64,000 nt of DNA from contig NZ_CP034183.1 in NCBI RefSeq assembly GCF_003860465.1, positions 2,683,501 to 2,747,500 of the forward strand, written 5' to 3'. Below are positions 30,576-42,126 of this stretch, piece after piece. This stretch comes from Deinococcus psychrotolerans. Lineage in GTDB: Bacteria > Deinococcota > Deinococci > Deinococcales > Deinococcaceae. Each line of letters begins with the position of its first letter. Positions within the stretch are counted from its first letter, which is position 1. The notes beneath the pieces are model-generated. The model had not been told where the DNA came from, searched no databases, and saw nothing but the letters and a program-made list of their open reading frames with translations. The translations under genes were made by a program, and so were the position numbers.

Positions 30576-31412
30576 ATGTTGAAGGCTTTTCGCCCCTCGG
30601 CCTTGTTGGCCGCCTCTTTGGTGCTGTCGCTTCCCCTCACTTCGCTGGCCGCCGCGCAAACTGCTGCGCCTGCCCCCGCCCCCGTTCCCGCGCCTGCTGC
30701 TCCCGCGACGCCCGCACCTGCGCCTGCAACAACAGGCCCCGTGCGCCTGAGCGTGCCGAGCAACGCGGCCTCGGCGCTGGGCATTGAAGTCAGCGCCGTG
30801 GTGTCGGGCCGCTTGTTGGGTTGCCCCAAAGCCCTCAAACTCAGTGCCGGAGCGCTGTGCTTGTACGCCGCCAGCCCCGCCGCCACGCTGCGTCCCAGCA
30901 TCAAAGCCAAGCTGGGCACCCGGGCAGGCGAGTGGAAACTGTCGGGCAAGGCCAGCAGTTTGGCCGTAAACACTGGCAAAACCTTAGCGCTGGTGCTGCT
31001 GGCCGAGATCTCAGCCAAGGAAACGCTGGTGGTCGTAGATACCCCCGCCGCCGCCGCTGCAACCGCGCCCAGTACGGGCCGTCCGGCCATGCCTGCCGGA
31101 GCCGTTAAGGGCGAGCCGTACTTGCTCGGCAGCGATCTGAAGGGCTTGGTGAACGTTACCTCGCTGGGTGCAGGCCAATTCAAGCTGGAGCGCAGCGGCC
31201 AGAGCGCTATGGTGGTTACGGCAGGCAAAACGGCGGCCCTCCTCGGCAGCGGCGCGGTGACGTTGCCGCTCGCGCCCGCCACCGACGGCAAGAATCTGGT
31301 GTTGCCTTTCTCGGCGCTGGGCGCTCTTGGCTGCACCTCCGCGCCCAACGGCAAAGTGCTGACGGTCTCGTGTGGCGCAAACAGCGTGGGCATCAAGCCG
31401 ATTGTTTTTTGA
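30576..31412 (+). CDS. Secreted Ala/Pro-rich protein with stalk-like repeats
   Basis: The 278-residue protein has a signal peptide (MLKAFRPSALLAASLVLSLP, likely cleavage AAA-Q near 27/28) and an Ala/Pro stretch (about 29-52). Two regions follow that each resemble the copper-amine-oxidase-N-type stalk domain: strands such as NAASALGIEVSAVVSGRLLG and a closing LVLPFSALGALGCTSAPNGKV. The four Cys probably pair outside the cell. Proteins of this build are common cell-surface proteins; no enzymatic motif is visible. It is monocistronic and leaderless by its TAGGAT box. Confidence 0.75.
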   Translation: MLKAFRPSALLAASLVLSLPLTSLAAAQTAAPAPAPVPAPAAPATPAPAPATTGPVRLSVPSNAASALGIEVSAVVSGRLLGCPKALKLSAGALCLYAASPAATLRPSIKAKLGTRAGEWKLSGKASSLAVNTGKTLALVLLAEISAKETLVVVDTPAAAAATAPSTGRPAMPAGAVKGEPYLLGSDLKGLVNVTSLGAGQFKLERSGQSAMVVTAGKTAALLGSGAVTLPLAPATDGKNLVLPFSALGALGCTSAPNGKVLTVSCGANSVGIKPIVF

Positions 31413-31448
31413 GGTGAGGCGAGTTGGGGGGATGGCTCACTCTGCCCC

Positions 31449-31838
31449 TCAACTCATCTGATCTCTAATCACATCTAGCGTTTCCAAAAATGAATCCAAA
31501 AATTCGTCTTCCAAATCGAGGTCGCGGATCAGTTCGTCTTGGGCCGTTACCGACTGCGCCCGTGTCCAGCGCACGCGGGCGTTACGGGCTTCATAGACGT
31601 TGCCCATTCCGGCGATGTGGCGGGCCGCGTGCCGCACCGCTTCGGCCGGATCGTCGGTGGGAGCGATGGTGCTGAGGTTTCTTAGCCCACCTTGATCGTT
31701 GACCAAGCTGGCAATCACTTCTACGCGCTGCCCCTTGCGGCTGAGAAACACTTGATCGACCCGCCACATGCTGGTGGCGCGAATCGGGTGGGGGCGCTCT
31801 TTGCCGAGTTTGCCCGGTTTGCGCGACGAGCGGGCCAT
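31449..31838 (-). CDS. Hypothetical protein downstream of butyrate kinase
   Basis: The 129-residue protein starts with a basic region (MARSSRKPGKLGKERPHPIR), then a beta-rich part (MWRVDQVFLSRKGQRVEVIASL), a helix with His residues (EAVRHAARHIAGMGNVYEA) and an acidic C-terminal helix (LIRDLDLEDEFLDSFLETLD). No family is recognised. Its ATG overlaps the stop of the buk gene by one base, so it is translated with it. An upstream in-frame extension (to 31979) overlaps buk and is rejected. Confidence 0.65.
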   Translation of the reverse strand: MARSSRKPGKLGKERPHPIRATSMWRVDQVFLSRKGQRVEVIASLVNDQGGLRNLSTIAPTDDPAEAVRHAARHIAGMGNVYEARNARVRWTRAQSVTAQDELIRDLDLEDEFLDSFLETLDVIRDQMS

Positions 31839-32935
31839 CAGACGGAGTCGGCTGCGCTGGCCGCGCCGGGAGGTGTCCAGTCTTGGGCGGTTTCCAAGCC
31901 CAGCAGCACCCGGCCCATTCCCTCGGCCAACGCTTCGAGTTCGAGGTCGCCGGGCAGTACGGTTAGCGGCGCGATCCAACCGATCTGGCGCTCGATGCGG
32001 TTCACCACGCTTTCCCAGCGGGCAATGCCGCCGGTGATCGCCACTGCGTGAGGGCGGGCGCTGAGAGCGGCGCTGTAGGCTCCGATGTTCTTGGCGACCT
32101 GATAAGCGAAAGCGTCGGCGGCCAGCTTGACGCGGCTCTCGGTTTTCTCGCGGCGCTCGAGTTCGCGCAAATCCGCCGTTCCAGTGAGGCCCAAAAAGCC
32201 CGCTCCGCTGAGCAGCAGCTTTTCGGCGTCGCTGCGCGGGCGGCTGTAAGCGACGTCGAGCAGGGCGCGGATCGGCAGCGTTCCGGCGCGGCTGGGAGTG
32301 AACGGGCCTTCGTCGAGCCGCGCACCTGTCGTGTCGATAATCTTCGCGCCTTCAAAAGCGCTGACGCTGATGCTGCCGCCGAGGTGGGCCACCACCACGC
32401 GGGCGTCTTGGAAGCGCAATCCCTGTTCGTGGGCGGCGCGGCGGGCCACCAAGCGGGCATTGAGGGTGTGCAGGCGGCTGAGGCGCTCCACCCCCGCCAG
32501 CCCCGACACGCGGGCCTCGGGGCGCAGCTCGTCCACATCTGGCGGATCGACGACGTAGGCCGGCACGCCGCGCGACTCGGCCAGGTGCAGCGCCAACGCC
32601 GCGCCGACATTGCTGGTGTATTCACCGTGCGGGTGGGTCAGCAGCCACTCGGCCAGCTCAGGCGTCACCCGGTAAGCTCCGGCCTGCAAATTGCCGATGA
32701 GGCCGCAGGCAGCCACCACCGCGTCGGGCTTGGGCCAGTCGGTGGCGGCGGTCATCAGATCGGCCTGCAAATCGCCGAGTTCCAGCGGCCCAGACAGCAG
32801 CGCCGAGTGCATCACCTCGGTTTTGTCGAGCTTAAGGCGCAGCAGCGAAGGCAAAGCGGGATTGTCGCCGCGCTCGATTTCGGCCAGGGCCAATTTGGTG
32901 CTGGTGGAGCCAGGGTTGATGACGTAGGCCAGCAT
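31838..32935 (-). CDS. buk: Butyrate kinase (acetokinase superfamily)
   Basis: Butyrate kinase forms butyryl-phosphate from butyrate and ATP, or the reverse for ATP synthesis. The 365-residue protein has the acetokinase/ASKHA loops: AYVINPGSTSTKLAL at the N-terminus, GEYTSNVGAALALHLAE, VVVAHLGGSISVSAFEGAKI, the TPSRAGTLPIRALLDVAYS segment and HAVAITGGIARWE. Specificity (butyrate versus branched acids) cannot be read off. No phosphotransbutyrylase gene is adjacent. TACCTT (32949-32944) lies eight bases before ATG. A hypothetical gene is coupled downstream. Confidence 0.9.
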   Translation of the reverse strand: MLAYVINPGSTSTKLALAEIERGDNPALPSLLRLKLDKTEVMHSALLSGPLELGDLQADLMTAATDWPKPDAVVAACGLIGNLQAGAYRVTPELAEWLLTHPHGEYTSNVGAALALHLAESRGVPAYVVDPPDVDELRPEARVSGLAGVERLSRLHTLNARLVARRAAHEQGLRFQDARVVVAHLGGSISVSAFEGAKIIDTTGARLDEGPFTPSRAGTLPIRALLDVAYSRPRSDAEKLLLSGAGFLGLTGTADLRELERREKTESRVKLAADAFAYQVAKNIGAYSAALSARPHAVAITGGIARWESVVNRIERQIGWIAPLTVLPGDLELEALAEGMGRVLLGLETAQDWTPPGAASAADSV

Positions 32936-33142
32936 TAGCCGTTAAGGTAGCAGATGAACATCCGTGAAGCTATACGGCCTGAGCATTTTATTAGGGAGAT
33001 TCACCTTTTTTGTAAAAAACCACACACCGCAGCGTACTTTGACCTTCAAACTCTCCGAAGGGAGTGAGGGCGGGCCAGCTTAGCGGTTTCCTCATGCGTT
33101 ACGCGCCGCATTTTCACGGGGTCTGGTTCTAATAAGGTCATT

Positions 33143-34525
33143 ATGGCCAACCGCACCAACACTGTCCTCATTACTGCCGTCGTGGCCGCTGCCCTCGGGA
33201 TTGGCATCGGAGCCACCGTCGGGCGCGGCGTAGTGCCGAGTGCTCAAGCGGTTCTCAATTCCAATGCCCAAACGAACACCGCCCAGAACACGGCGGCGAC
33301 GTCCACCACACCTTCTGCCAGCGCCAGCACTGCGTCTTTGCCAAGTTCTGCCACCGCTTCTACTGGAGACGCCACCCAGCCGCTGCGGGCCGAGGGCACC
33401 AAGCTGGTGAGCGAGGCCAACACCATCTCGATTATCAAGCAGTACGAGCCGGGGCTGGTGTACATCACCACCGAGTCTCCGGCCAATCCCGACGCCTTTG
33501 GGCAGATGGGCGGCGGGCAGTCCGGCGTCGGCTCGGGCTTTTTTGTGGACGACAGCGGCGATATTCTGACCAACTACCACGTCGTCACCGAGGGCGGACA
33601 GGTGCAGGGAGCCACCATCAAAGTGCGGGTGCAAAACCAAAAAGTTCCGGTGGAAGCCGAGATCATCGGCCTCGCGCCGCAGTACGACCTGGCGCTGATT
33701 CGTCCCAAGAACATGCCCAAAGCCCTGATCAAACCGATTCCTTTGGGTGACAGCAGCGCCCTCGAAGTCGGCCAAAAAACGGTGGCGATGGGCGCTCCCT
33801 TCGGCTTTGATTTCAGCGTCTCGGAAGGAATTGTCAGCAGCGTCGACCGCCAGATTCCGATTGGTTTCAATTCGGGCGGTGAGGGCATCACCCAAAACGC
33901 CATTCAAACCGACGCGGCCATCAACCCCGGCAACAGCGGCGGGCCGCTCCTCGACAGCACTGGGCGGGTCATCGGGATCAATACCCAGATCATCAGCCCC
34001 GCCGGGGCGCAAAGTGGCGTGGGCCAAAGCGCGGGCATCGGTTTTGCCATTCCCATCAACACCGCCAAAAACCTGCTGGAGCGCCTCAAAGCGGCGGGCG
34101 GCGGCTTGGTGCTGGCTCCTACTATCGGCGTGAGGCCGGGCCTGCTGGCGTTTCAAACGACCGCCAACGGCAGGGTAGGCATTCCGGTTGATCTCAGCGC
34201 GGTGCCCAGCCAACTGCGCCAGCAATACAACTTGCCGCCGAGCGGATTTTTGATCGGGGAAGTGAGCGCCGGCACACCTGCGGCCAAAGCGGGCCTGCGC
34301 GGCGGGCAACTGCGCTCGGTGGGCGGCGGCCAAATCGCGGTGGGCGGCGACGTGATCGTGAGCGCCGACGGCAACCCAGTCGGCAGCATCGGGGATTTAC
34401 AAGCCGCATATATTGGCAAAAAAGTGGGCGACAGCGTGAAGTTGGAAGTGGAGAGCGGCGGCAAGACCCGCAGCGTCGAGGTTACGCTGGATCAAAGCTC
34501 GTTTACGACCTTACCGCCCAACTGA
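33143..34525 (+). CDS. HtrA/DegP-type serine protease with one PDZ domain
   Basis: The 460-residue protein has an N-terminal membrane anchor ([20 protein letters not shown], about 8-27), a Ser/Thr/Ala linker to about residue 80, a trypsin-like domain with catalytic triad H146 ([10 protein letters not shown]), D182 (YDLALIRP) and S265 ([14 protein letters not shown]), and a C-terminal PDZ domain (about 350-450, [20 protein letters not shown]). It should degrade misfolded proteins outside the membrane. The 207-base gap upstream holds only promoter-like AT-rich sequence (for example TAATAA near 33131). Confidence 0.94.
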   Translation: MANRTNTVLITAVVAAALGIGIGATVGRGVVPSAQAVLNSNAQTNTAQNTAATSTTPSASASTASLPSSATASTGDATQPLRAEGTKLVSEANTISIIKQYEPGLVYITTESPANPDAFGQMGGGQSGVGSGFFVDDSGDILTNYHVVTEGGQVQGATIKVRVQNQKVPVEAEIIGLAPQYDLALIRPKNMPKALIKPIPLGDSSALEVGQKTVAMGAPFGFDFSVSEGIVSSVDRQIPIGFNSGGEGITQNAIQTDAAINPGNSGGPLLDSTGRVIGINTQIISPAGAQSGVGQSAGIGFAIPINTAKNLLERLKAAGGGLVLAPTIGVRPGLLAFQTTANGRVGIPVDLSAVPSQLRQQYNLPPSGFLIGEVSAGTPAAKAGLRGGQLRSVGGGQIAVGGDVIVSADGNPVGSIGDLQAAYIGKKVGDSVKLEVESGGKTRSVEVTLDQSSFTTLPPN

Positions 34526-34572
34526 ACACCAACTCATTGACCCTTCTACTGTGTTTGTGAAACTTTAAAGCC

Positions 34573-36009
34573 GTGCCAGATCACCTCCGCCCGCTTTTGC
34601 CCAAAACCCCGCCGCCTAGCTTGACGCCGGAGACTCTGGGTGAGGCGGCAGCGCTGCTGCGGGCTTGGCATCTGGAAGCGCTGGCGGTGCTGGACGGCGA
34701 GCAGGTTTTGGGTGTGGTGACGCCCGGTGAACCAAACCGGATTCAGGCCGCGCCCCTATTGGACAGTTCGGCCATCTTGGACGAAGCCCGCGCCGCGTTG
34801 CAGTCCTTTCCCGCGCTTGTTGTTACTCAAGCCCAACGGTTCGCCGCTGTGCTGCTGCCCGCCGACCTCGCTCCGCCCGCTGCGCCGGAGTTGGCTGAGC
34901 GGGTTTGGTCGGCTCTGAGCGCCGCTGACCGGGAGCTGCTCACGGCGCTGAGTCTTCAAGTTTCCGGTGGCAGACTGGCCCTCGTCGGCGGGGCGGTCAG
35001 GGACGCTCTGCTGGGCCTTGCGCCAATTGACCTCGACATCGTGCTGGTCGGCGGTGATGTGGAAAGCTTGGCCCGTCAATCCGGCTTGCCGTTTTTGTTT
35101 CATCCGGCGTATCAAAACGCCACCCTGACGTTGCCGGATGGCCGCGCCGCCGATCTGGTCAGCGCCCGCATCGAGCGCTATCCGCAGGCGGGCGCTTCGC
35201 CGCTGCCGCATTCCGGCACCCTCAGCCAAGATGTGCTGCGCCGCGATTTTTCGCTGAACGCTTTGGCGTTGGTGATAGGCGAGGCGACGGGAGGGCAAAC
35301 CAAGCCCGAACTGCACGATCCGGTGGGCGGCCTGGCAGATCTGCTTAACCGGGAACTGCGCCCGCTGCACTCCGACTCGCTGACCGATGACGCCTCGCGG
35401 CTGATTCGCGGCGCACGCCTCGCAGCCCGGCTCGAGCTCAGCGCCTCGCCGCAGTTGCTTGCCCAAGTGCCCTCGGCCCTCGCGGTGGCTGCCCAGACAC
35501 CCCGCTTAGACGCTGAGCTGCGCTTGATGCTCTCGGAGCCGCGCCCGAGTCAGGTCATGGAGCGGCTGGAAAGCTGGGGCGCGGCTGTCCTGCTGCCCGC
35601 TGGAGCGCCCAGAGTTCTCGCCGCGCTGGACGCCTTGCCGCAGCGTCCCAGTGACGCGGTCTACGCGGCGGGCTTTTTGTCCAGCGTGGCCGATCAACAC
35701 ATGGCTGATCAACACGCTTGGCAAGACCGCTTGGCTTTGGGGCCACGTCCGGCAGCGCTGCTGAGGCGGGCAATGGATCACGAATATGTTTCTCCAGACA
35801 GCGCCGAGGCGACGTTGCGCGGCGTGCTGCGGCCTGACGCGTACATTCCACTGACCGGCAAAGATGTGCTGAACCTTGGCGTTCCTGCCGGGCCGCAAGT
35901 GGGAAAGGCGCTGGCCCGCCTCAGCGGGTTGCGCCAAGCGGGGCGGGTAAGCAGCCGAGAAGCGGAGGAAGCCGAGCTGCTTAGCCACCTCGCCACCTTG
36001 CCGAAATGA
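34573..36009 (+). CDS. tRNA nucleotidyltransferase/poly(A) polymerase-family protein
   Basis: The 478-residue protein has a class II nucleotidyltransferase head (LALVGGAVRDALLGLAPIDLDIVLVGG, with the DxD metal pair in DLDI), the neck motif (DVLRRDFSLNALAL) and the RRxD-like/body region (DDASRLIRGARLAARL). Before it, residues 1-130 look like a degenerate CBS-type domain (LTPETLGEAAALLRAWHLEALAVLDGEQVLGVV). Deinococcus is known to split CCA addition between separate CC- and A-adding enzymes; which one this is cannot be decided by eye. It starts with GTG, 47 bases after htrA, and may be cotranscribed. The 183 bases after it hold no gene. Confidence 0.85.
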   Translation: MPDHLRPLLPKTPPPSLTPETLGEAAALLRAWHLEALAVLDGEQVLGVVTPGEPNRIQAAPLLDSSAILDEARAALQSFPALVVTQAQRFAAVLLPADLAPPAAPELAERVWSALSAADRELLTALSLQVSGGRLALVGGAVRDALLGLAPIDLDIVLVGGDVESLARQSGLPFLFHPAYQNATLTLPDGRAADLVSARIERYPQAGASPLPHSGTLSQDVLRRDFSLNALALVIGEATGGQTKPELHDPVGGLADLLNRELRPLHSDSLTDDASRLIRGARLAARLELSASPQLLAQVPSALAVAAQTPRLDAELRLMLSEPRPSQVMERLESWGAAVLLPAGAPRVLAALDALPQRPSDAVYAAGFLSSVADQHMADQHAWQDRLALGPRPAALLRRAMDHEYVSPDSAEATLRGVLRPDAYIPLTGKDVLNLGVPAGPQVGKALARLSGLRQAGRVSSREAEEAELLSHLATLPK

Positions 36010-36192
36010 CGGGCCTAAGTACAGCAAGATTACCGTTTCGAGATTCCGCAAAGAGCGCTCCATCCCTCCACTCCCATCTAGCCATACTTTTTCCATCTCT
36101 CGCGTCTTGGGCAAAGCGGCACCTACCGGGCCTGCCCGCTCCGCTCGGCTTATCTAAAGATAAACGTTGGCGTACTTAGTCAAACGCGCGGC

Positions 36193-36756
36193 TTAAAGTG
36201 CGGTCAGTACCTCAAGCGCTTTGACCTCCATTTTGCTGGCCTGCTTTTCCTGCTTCGCTTTGGGGGATTTCCCCGCCGCGCCGGTTTGCGCTTTGCCAGC
36301 GCTGAGGGCTAGGCCCAGCTTGCGGGTCAGGCTGGACAGTTGGGCCAACTCGTCTTTACTCAGGGAGTCAAACACGCCCACAACGCCTCTGACGTGCGGC
36401 GGCAGCACCTGCGCGATCAGTTCGCGCCCGGCTGGAGTGAGCGACACGATCATCACCCGCCGGTCTTGCTGGTTGCGTTCACGGCGCACCAATTGGGTTT
36501 TTTCGAGGTTGTCGATCACCATCGTCAGGTTGCCACTGGAGCGCAAAATCTTCTTGGCCAGCGCCTGCTGACTCAGTGGGCCGAGATGATAAACCGCTTC
36601 CAGCACTCCAAATTGGCTGGTGGTCAAGTCAAAGCGGGCGAGGTGGCGGTTGGCCTGCATCTCCACCAAATGCGACGCTCGCCAGAGCTTGATGTAGGCG
36701 TCGAGGGCAGCCCGTTCTTGGTCGCCTCCGGCGTATTTTGTGGGCATAAGTTCCAT
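36193..36756 (-). CDS. MarR-family transcriptional regulator
   Basis: The 187-residue protein has the MarR winged helix: FDLTTSQFGVLEAVYHLGPLSQQALAKKI, recognition helix GNLTMVIDNLEKTQLVRRE and wing RDRRV-like QQDRRVMIVSLTPAGREL. A Lys/Ala-rich tail (SAGKAQTGAAGKSPKAKQEK) extends past the usual end. ATG 36756 or the fourth codon ATG 36747 could start it. It is downstream of sppA on the same strand, 89 bases apart. Its targets and ligand are unknown. No clear palindromic operator was seen before it. Confidence 0.88.
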   Translation of the reverse strand: MELMPTKYAGGDQERAALDAYIKLWRASHLVEMQANRHLARFDLTTSQFGVLEAVYHLGPLSQQALAKKILRSSGNLTMVIDNLEKTQLVRRERNQQDRRVMIVSLTPAGRELIAQVLPPHVRGVVGVFDSLSKDELAQLSSLTRKLGLALSAGKAQTGAAGKSPKAKQEKQASKMEVKALEVLTAL

Positions 36757-36845
36757 GCTGGGTCAGCGGGCGGCAAAGTGCAAGCGGCAGCGCTCAACAC
36801 TGAACCGAGCCGAAATTTGGGCCGAGTTGAAATCGGGTTAGGACA

Positions 36846-38447
36846 CTACTTGATGTGTAGTCCCAAATCCAGCCACAGCAGCGCGGCGTCACCCAAAAAC
36901 GGCGGCTTGAAGCTGACCGCAGCCGCTTGCTGAGCAAATTCTGGCAGCGGCCCCCGGTTGGGCGGGGTGGCTGTCCAGACGGGAGCGCCGTAACTCAGGC
37001 CAGCCAATTCTGCTGCCCGCTGAAAGCCGGTGGCGAGGTCGCCGAGTTCGTCGACGAGGCCCGCGCCGAGGGCGTCTGCGCCGCTCCAGACCCGCCCGCG
37101 CCCCAGCTTGTCCACCTGCTCCACGCTGAGCTTGCGTCCCTGGGCCACGCGGCCAATGAAACGCTGGTACACCTCACCGATGCTGCGCTCAAGTTCGGTG
37201 CGCTCAGCGTCAGAAAAAGGCTGGGCAGACGAGTAGATCAGGGCGTTGTCTTGGCGCTCCACCCGCTCGGGCGTAAAACCCTGCCGCTGGTTAAACTCGC
37301 GCAGCACCGGCTTGCCTGTCACCACGCCGATACTGCCGGTGATGGTGTAGGGCGAAGCGATCACGTGTTTGGCAGCGGCCAGCACGTAATAGCCGCCCGA
37401 CGCCGCCACCGCGCCCATTACCGCCACCACCGGCTTTTCGCTGGTCGCCACTTCGCGCCAAATCAAATCGGAGGCCAGCGCCGAGCCGCCGCCGGAATCC
37501 ACGTACAGCACGATGGCTTTGGTCTGCTTGTCTTCCTTGGCCCGCTTAAGAGCGGCCACCACCGAATCCGAACCGGCCATCGCGCCGCCGAGCAGCGGCA
37601 GCGGCAGCGGGTTGTTGCGCGACTTGCCGGTGACGATGTTGCCCACCACCGGCACCAAAGCGATGCGCCCCTCTCCGCGCTTACTGCGCTCCGGCACCAG
37701 CAAATCGAGCACCGCCGAAAGGGGCCGTGCCGCCGGGCCGATCAGTTCGTCCTCGTAGGCCACGCTGCTGAGAATGCCGAGTTCATGCGCCCGCGCCGCG
37801 CTCGAAACACCCTCGCTGAGCCACTGGCGCACCGCACCTTCGCTGACTCCCCGTGCCTCGGCCAAGTCGGCGGCCCAGGCATCTTCCATGCCCCGCAGCA
37901 ACTCGGCCGTTTGGTGGCGCTGGGCGTCGTCCATGTAATCTTGCGAAAAACGGGTCAGGGCGCTTTTGAATTCGCCAATTCGCAAATTTTCAAAATCGAT
38001 GCCGTGCTTCTTCAGGAACGCGCCGAGGTAAGTAATTTCAGCCCCGAACCCCTGCAGCATGAATTCTGCCGATTCCGGGGCCACCACTTCGCCTGCGCCC
38101 GAGGCGGCCAGCAAACTGGCTTTGGTGACGGTGGGCAAGTAGCTGACGGTGCGTTTGTGATCGGACAAGCGCCGCAGCATGGCCCGCAAGGCGTGGGCAC
38201 TGGCAAGGTCGGCTTCAAAAGAGCCGAAGCGCAGGAGAACGCCGTGGAGCCAATCGGCTTTGCTGAGCTTTTCAAACTTGACGGCCAAAGATTCCAGCGT
38301 TTCGCTGCGGTTGAGCAGCGCGGCAATCGGGTTGCTCGGCTGGCGGGCAGGCAGCGGCCCGCTGATGTCCACCACCACCCACGTCGGTTTGGTCACGCCG
38401 TCGGGCAAGGCTGCGCTGCTTTGTTTGGGGCCAAAGGGAATGTTCAT
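36846..38447 (-). CDS. sppA: Signal peptide peptidase SppA, long two-domain form
   Basis: SppA degrades cleaved signal peptides. The 533-residue protein has two ClpP-like halves as in the 67K type. The catalytic Lys is expected in the N-half (ENLRIGEFKSALTRFSQDYM) and the catalytic Ser in the C-half (VVAVMGAVAASGGYYVLAAA, then SPYTITGSIGVV). No N-terminal membrane anchor is visible, unlike E. coli SppA, so it may be cytoplasmic or peripherally bound. TACCTT (38460-38455) lies seven bases before ATG, a leaderless signal. Confidence 0.9.
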   Translation of the reverse strand: MNIPFGPKQSSAALPDGVTKPTWVVVDISGPLPARQPSNPIAALLNRSETLESLAVKFEKLSKADWLHGVLLRFGSFEADLASAHALRAMLRRLSDHKRTVSYLPTVTKASLLAASGAGEVVAPESAEFMLQGFGAEITYLGAFLKKHGIDFENLRIGEFKSALTRFSQDYMDDAQRHQTAELLRGMEDAWAADLAEARGVSEGAVRQWLSEGVSSAARAHELGILSSVAYEDELIGPAARPLSAVLDLLVPERSKRGEGRIALVPVVGNIVTGKSRNNPLPLPLLGGAMAGSDSVVAALKRAKEDKQTKAIVLYVDSGGGSALASDLIWREVATSEKPVVAVMGAVAASGGYYVLAAAKHVIASPYTITGSIGVVTGKPVLREFNQRQGFTPERVERQDNALIYSSAQPFSDAERTELERSIGEVYQRFIGRVAQGRKLSVEQVDKLGRGRVWSGADALGAGLVDELGDLATGFQRAAELAGLSYGAPVWTATPPNRGPLPEFAQQAAAVSFKPPFLGDAALLWLDLGLHIK

Positions 38448-38454
38448 AGTCTCT

Positions 38455-38460
38455 AAGGTA
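38455..38460 (-). promoter_or_regulatory. -10 box of leaderless sppA transcript
   Basis: TACCTT on the minus strand ends seven bases before ATG 38447. Confidence 0.5.
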
Positions 38461-38531
38461 CGCGGCCTGAGTGAAAAGCGTCCCCGCCCCGGCTAAAGGC
38501 TGGCCCAAGCCTGGCCCGCCCAACAAAGAGG

Positions 38532-38558
38532 CCCGCACGTTCACGGGAAACGTGCGGG
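38532..38558 (-). terminator. Hairpin downstream of the BMP-family gene
   Basis: CCCGCACGTT (38532-38541) and AACGTGCGGG (38549-38558) form a perfect 10-bp stem with a 7-base loop. On the minus strand CCTCTTTGTTG follows. It lies about 150 bases after the stop, so the transcript would carry a long 3' tail. The rest of 38561-38707 shows no gene. Confidence 0.55.
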
Positions 38559-38707
38559 ACCTTAAGACGGAGTTTAAACGACGCGGCGAGCCTTGTCGCC
38601 CACTCCACTTACGATTTTTATACGGCCCAGTTCAGTACGGCTCTTTTTTCTTCGCTGAGCAATTTACTTTGGGCACTCAGATAAGAAAACGGCCACTGGG
38701 CACTTGC

Positions 38708-39832
38708 TTACTGCGAGGGAACCTTGATCGCGCCGCTGATGATTTTGGCTTTGACGGCTTCGACTTTGGCAACTTGGGCGCTGGAGATCAGCGCTCTGTT
38801 GAATTCGTCGACCGAGTAGCCCACGCCGCCGTCTGAGAGGCCGAAGACGCGCGAGCCGCCTTTGAACTTGTCGGCCTTGACATCCATAATCAGGGCGTAG
38901 ACGGCGTTGTCGACCCGTTTGGTCATGCTGGTCAGGCCATGGTTGAGCGTTTTGGGGTTGTTGTCAAAATCGCCGAGGTAGTTTTGGTTGCTGTCCACGC
39001 CGATAAAGAACATCGGACGGGTGTTGCCCGCGCAGGCCGAGAGGTAAGACGCCGACTTGGGCACCGCTTTGTAGTTGTCAGAAGTAAAGGTCACGCCTTT
39101 GGGCAGTTGGGTGGCCTTGAGGCACTGCTGCTGCTTGATGTAATCTTGCAGGCCTTTGCCCGACGCGCCCGCAGCGGCAAAAATAATGTCCGCACCCTTG
39201 GCTTTCATGCTGGCCGAGATTTCTTTGGCTTTGCCGGGGTTGTTCCAAGCGTCAGGCGTGGTGCCGACATACTGGCTGACGATCTTGACTTTGGGGTTGG
39301 CGGCTTTGGCTCCAGCGATGTAGCCCGCTTCAAATTTATGAATGAGAGGCACGTCCATTCCGCCGAGGAAGCCCAGCACGCCAGTTGAGCTGTTCAGGGC
39401 GGCGAGGTAGCCCACCAAGAAGCTGCCTTCCTGCTCTTTGAAGGTCATGCTCTGAACGTTTTTGGCATCGGAGACATCGTCCACCAAGCCGAAAGCGAGG
39501 TCGGGATTTTCTTTGGCGACCTGGGTGATGCTGGCGTTGTTGGCAAAGCCCACCGCGATGGTCAGGTCAAAGCCGTCTTTGGCAAAGCCGCGAATGCCCT
39601 GCACAGTCTGGCTGGGATCGGACGGCTCGAAATCCTTGACCGAGACGCCGCCTCCTTTCACGGCACGCTGCGAGCCTTCGTAGGCCGATTGGTTAAAGCT
39701 CTTGTCGAATTTGCCGCCCGCGTCGTAAGCCAGACCGACACGGATACCGCTTTGGGCGGCGGCCATGCTGCCAATCGAGAGGCTGCTGAGGGCGAGCAGG
39801 GAAAGGGTCAAGGCTGTTCTGGATAAATTCAT
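38708..39832 (-). CDS. BMP-family ABC transporter substrate-binding protein
   Basis: The 374-residue protein has a signal peptide (TALTLSLLALSSLSIGSMAAA-Q, cleavage near 26/27) without a lipobox Cys, then the Bmp/PnrA fold: GLAYDAGGKFDKSFNQSAYEG, SQTVQGIRGFAKDGFDLTIAVGF, GFLGGMDVPLIHKFEAGYIAGA, IIFAAAGASGKGLQ and FFIGVDSNQNYLGDF. PnrA-like members bind purine nucleosides, so nucleoside uptake is likely. The permease and ATPase genes are not next to it. A perfect AGGAGG Shine-Dalgarno precedes ATG, and TATACT (near 39911) is a candidate -10, so this mRNA has a leader. Confidence 0.9.
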   Translation of the reverse strand: MNLSRTALTLSLLALSSLSIGSMAAAQSGIRVGLAYDAGGKFDKSFNQSAYEGSQRAVKGGGVSVKDFEPSDPSQTVQGIRGFAKDGFDLTIAVGFANNASITQVAKENPDLAFGLVDDVSDAKNVQSMTFKEQEGSFLVGYLAALNSSTGVLGFLGGMDVPLIHKFEAGYIAGAKAANPKVKIVSQYVGTTPDAWNNPGKAKEISASMKAKGADIIFAAAGASGKGLQDYIKQQQCLKATQLPKGVTFTSDNYKAVPKSASYLSACAGNTRPMFFIGVDSNQNYLGDFDNNPKTLNHGLTSMTKRVDNAVYALIMDVKADKFKGGSRVFGLSDGGVGYSVDEFNRALISSAQVAKVEAVKAKIISGAIKVPSQ

Positions 39833-40002
39833 CGGTAGTCCTCCTGATGGGTACGCTTGTCCGGTTTTGAGTGGCCGTCAAGCGGAGCGTGTTCTTGAAC
39901 AGAAAGTATACGCGAAAGTCGGTAGAGCTAAAGGAAGCCTTAATCACGCAGTGGGGGGAGCACCGGGAAGCGGAGCGTGAAGCAGGGCAAAGCGCGGAAT
40001 GC

Positions 40003-42117
<2,115 letters not shown>

Positions 42118-42126
42118 GCCGTTTGC

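Noticed and set aside
36150..36163. TTATCT-AA-AGATAA inverted repeat
   Set aside because: It lies between the 3' ends of two convergent genes, without a T run and away from any promoter, so neither operator nor terminator is supported.
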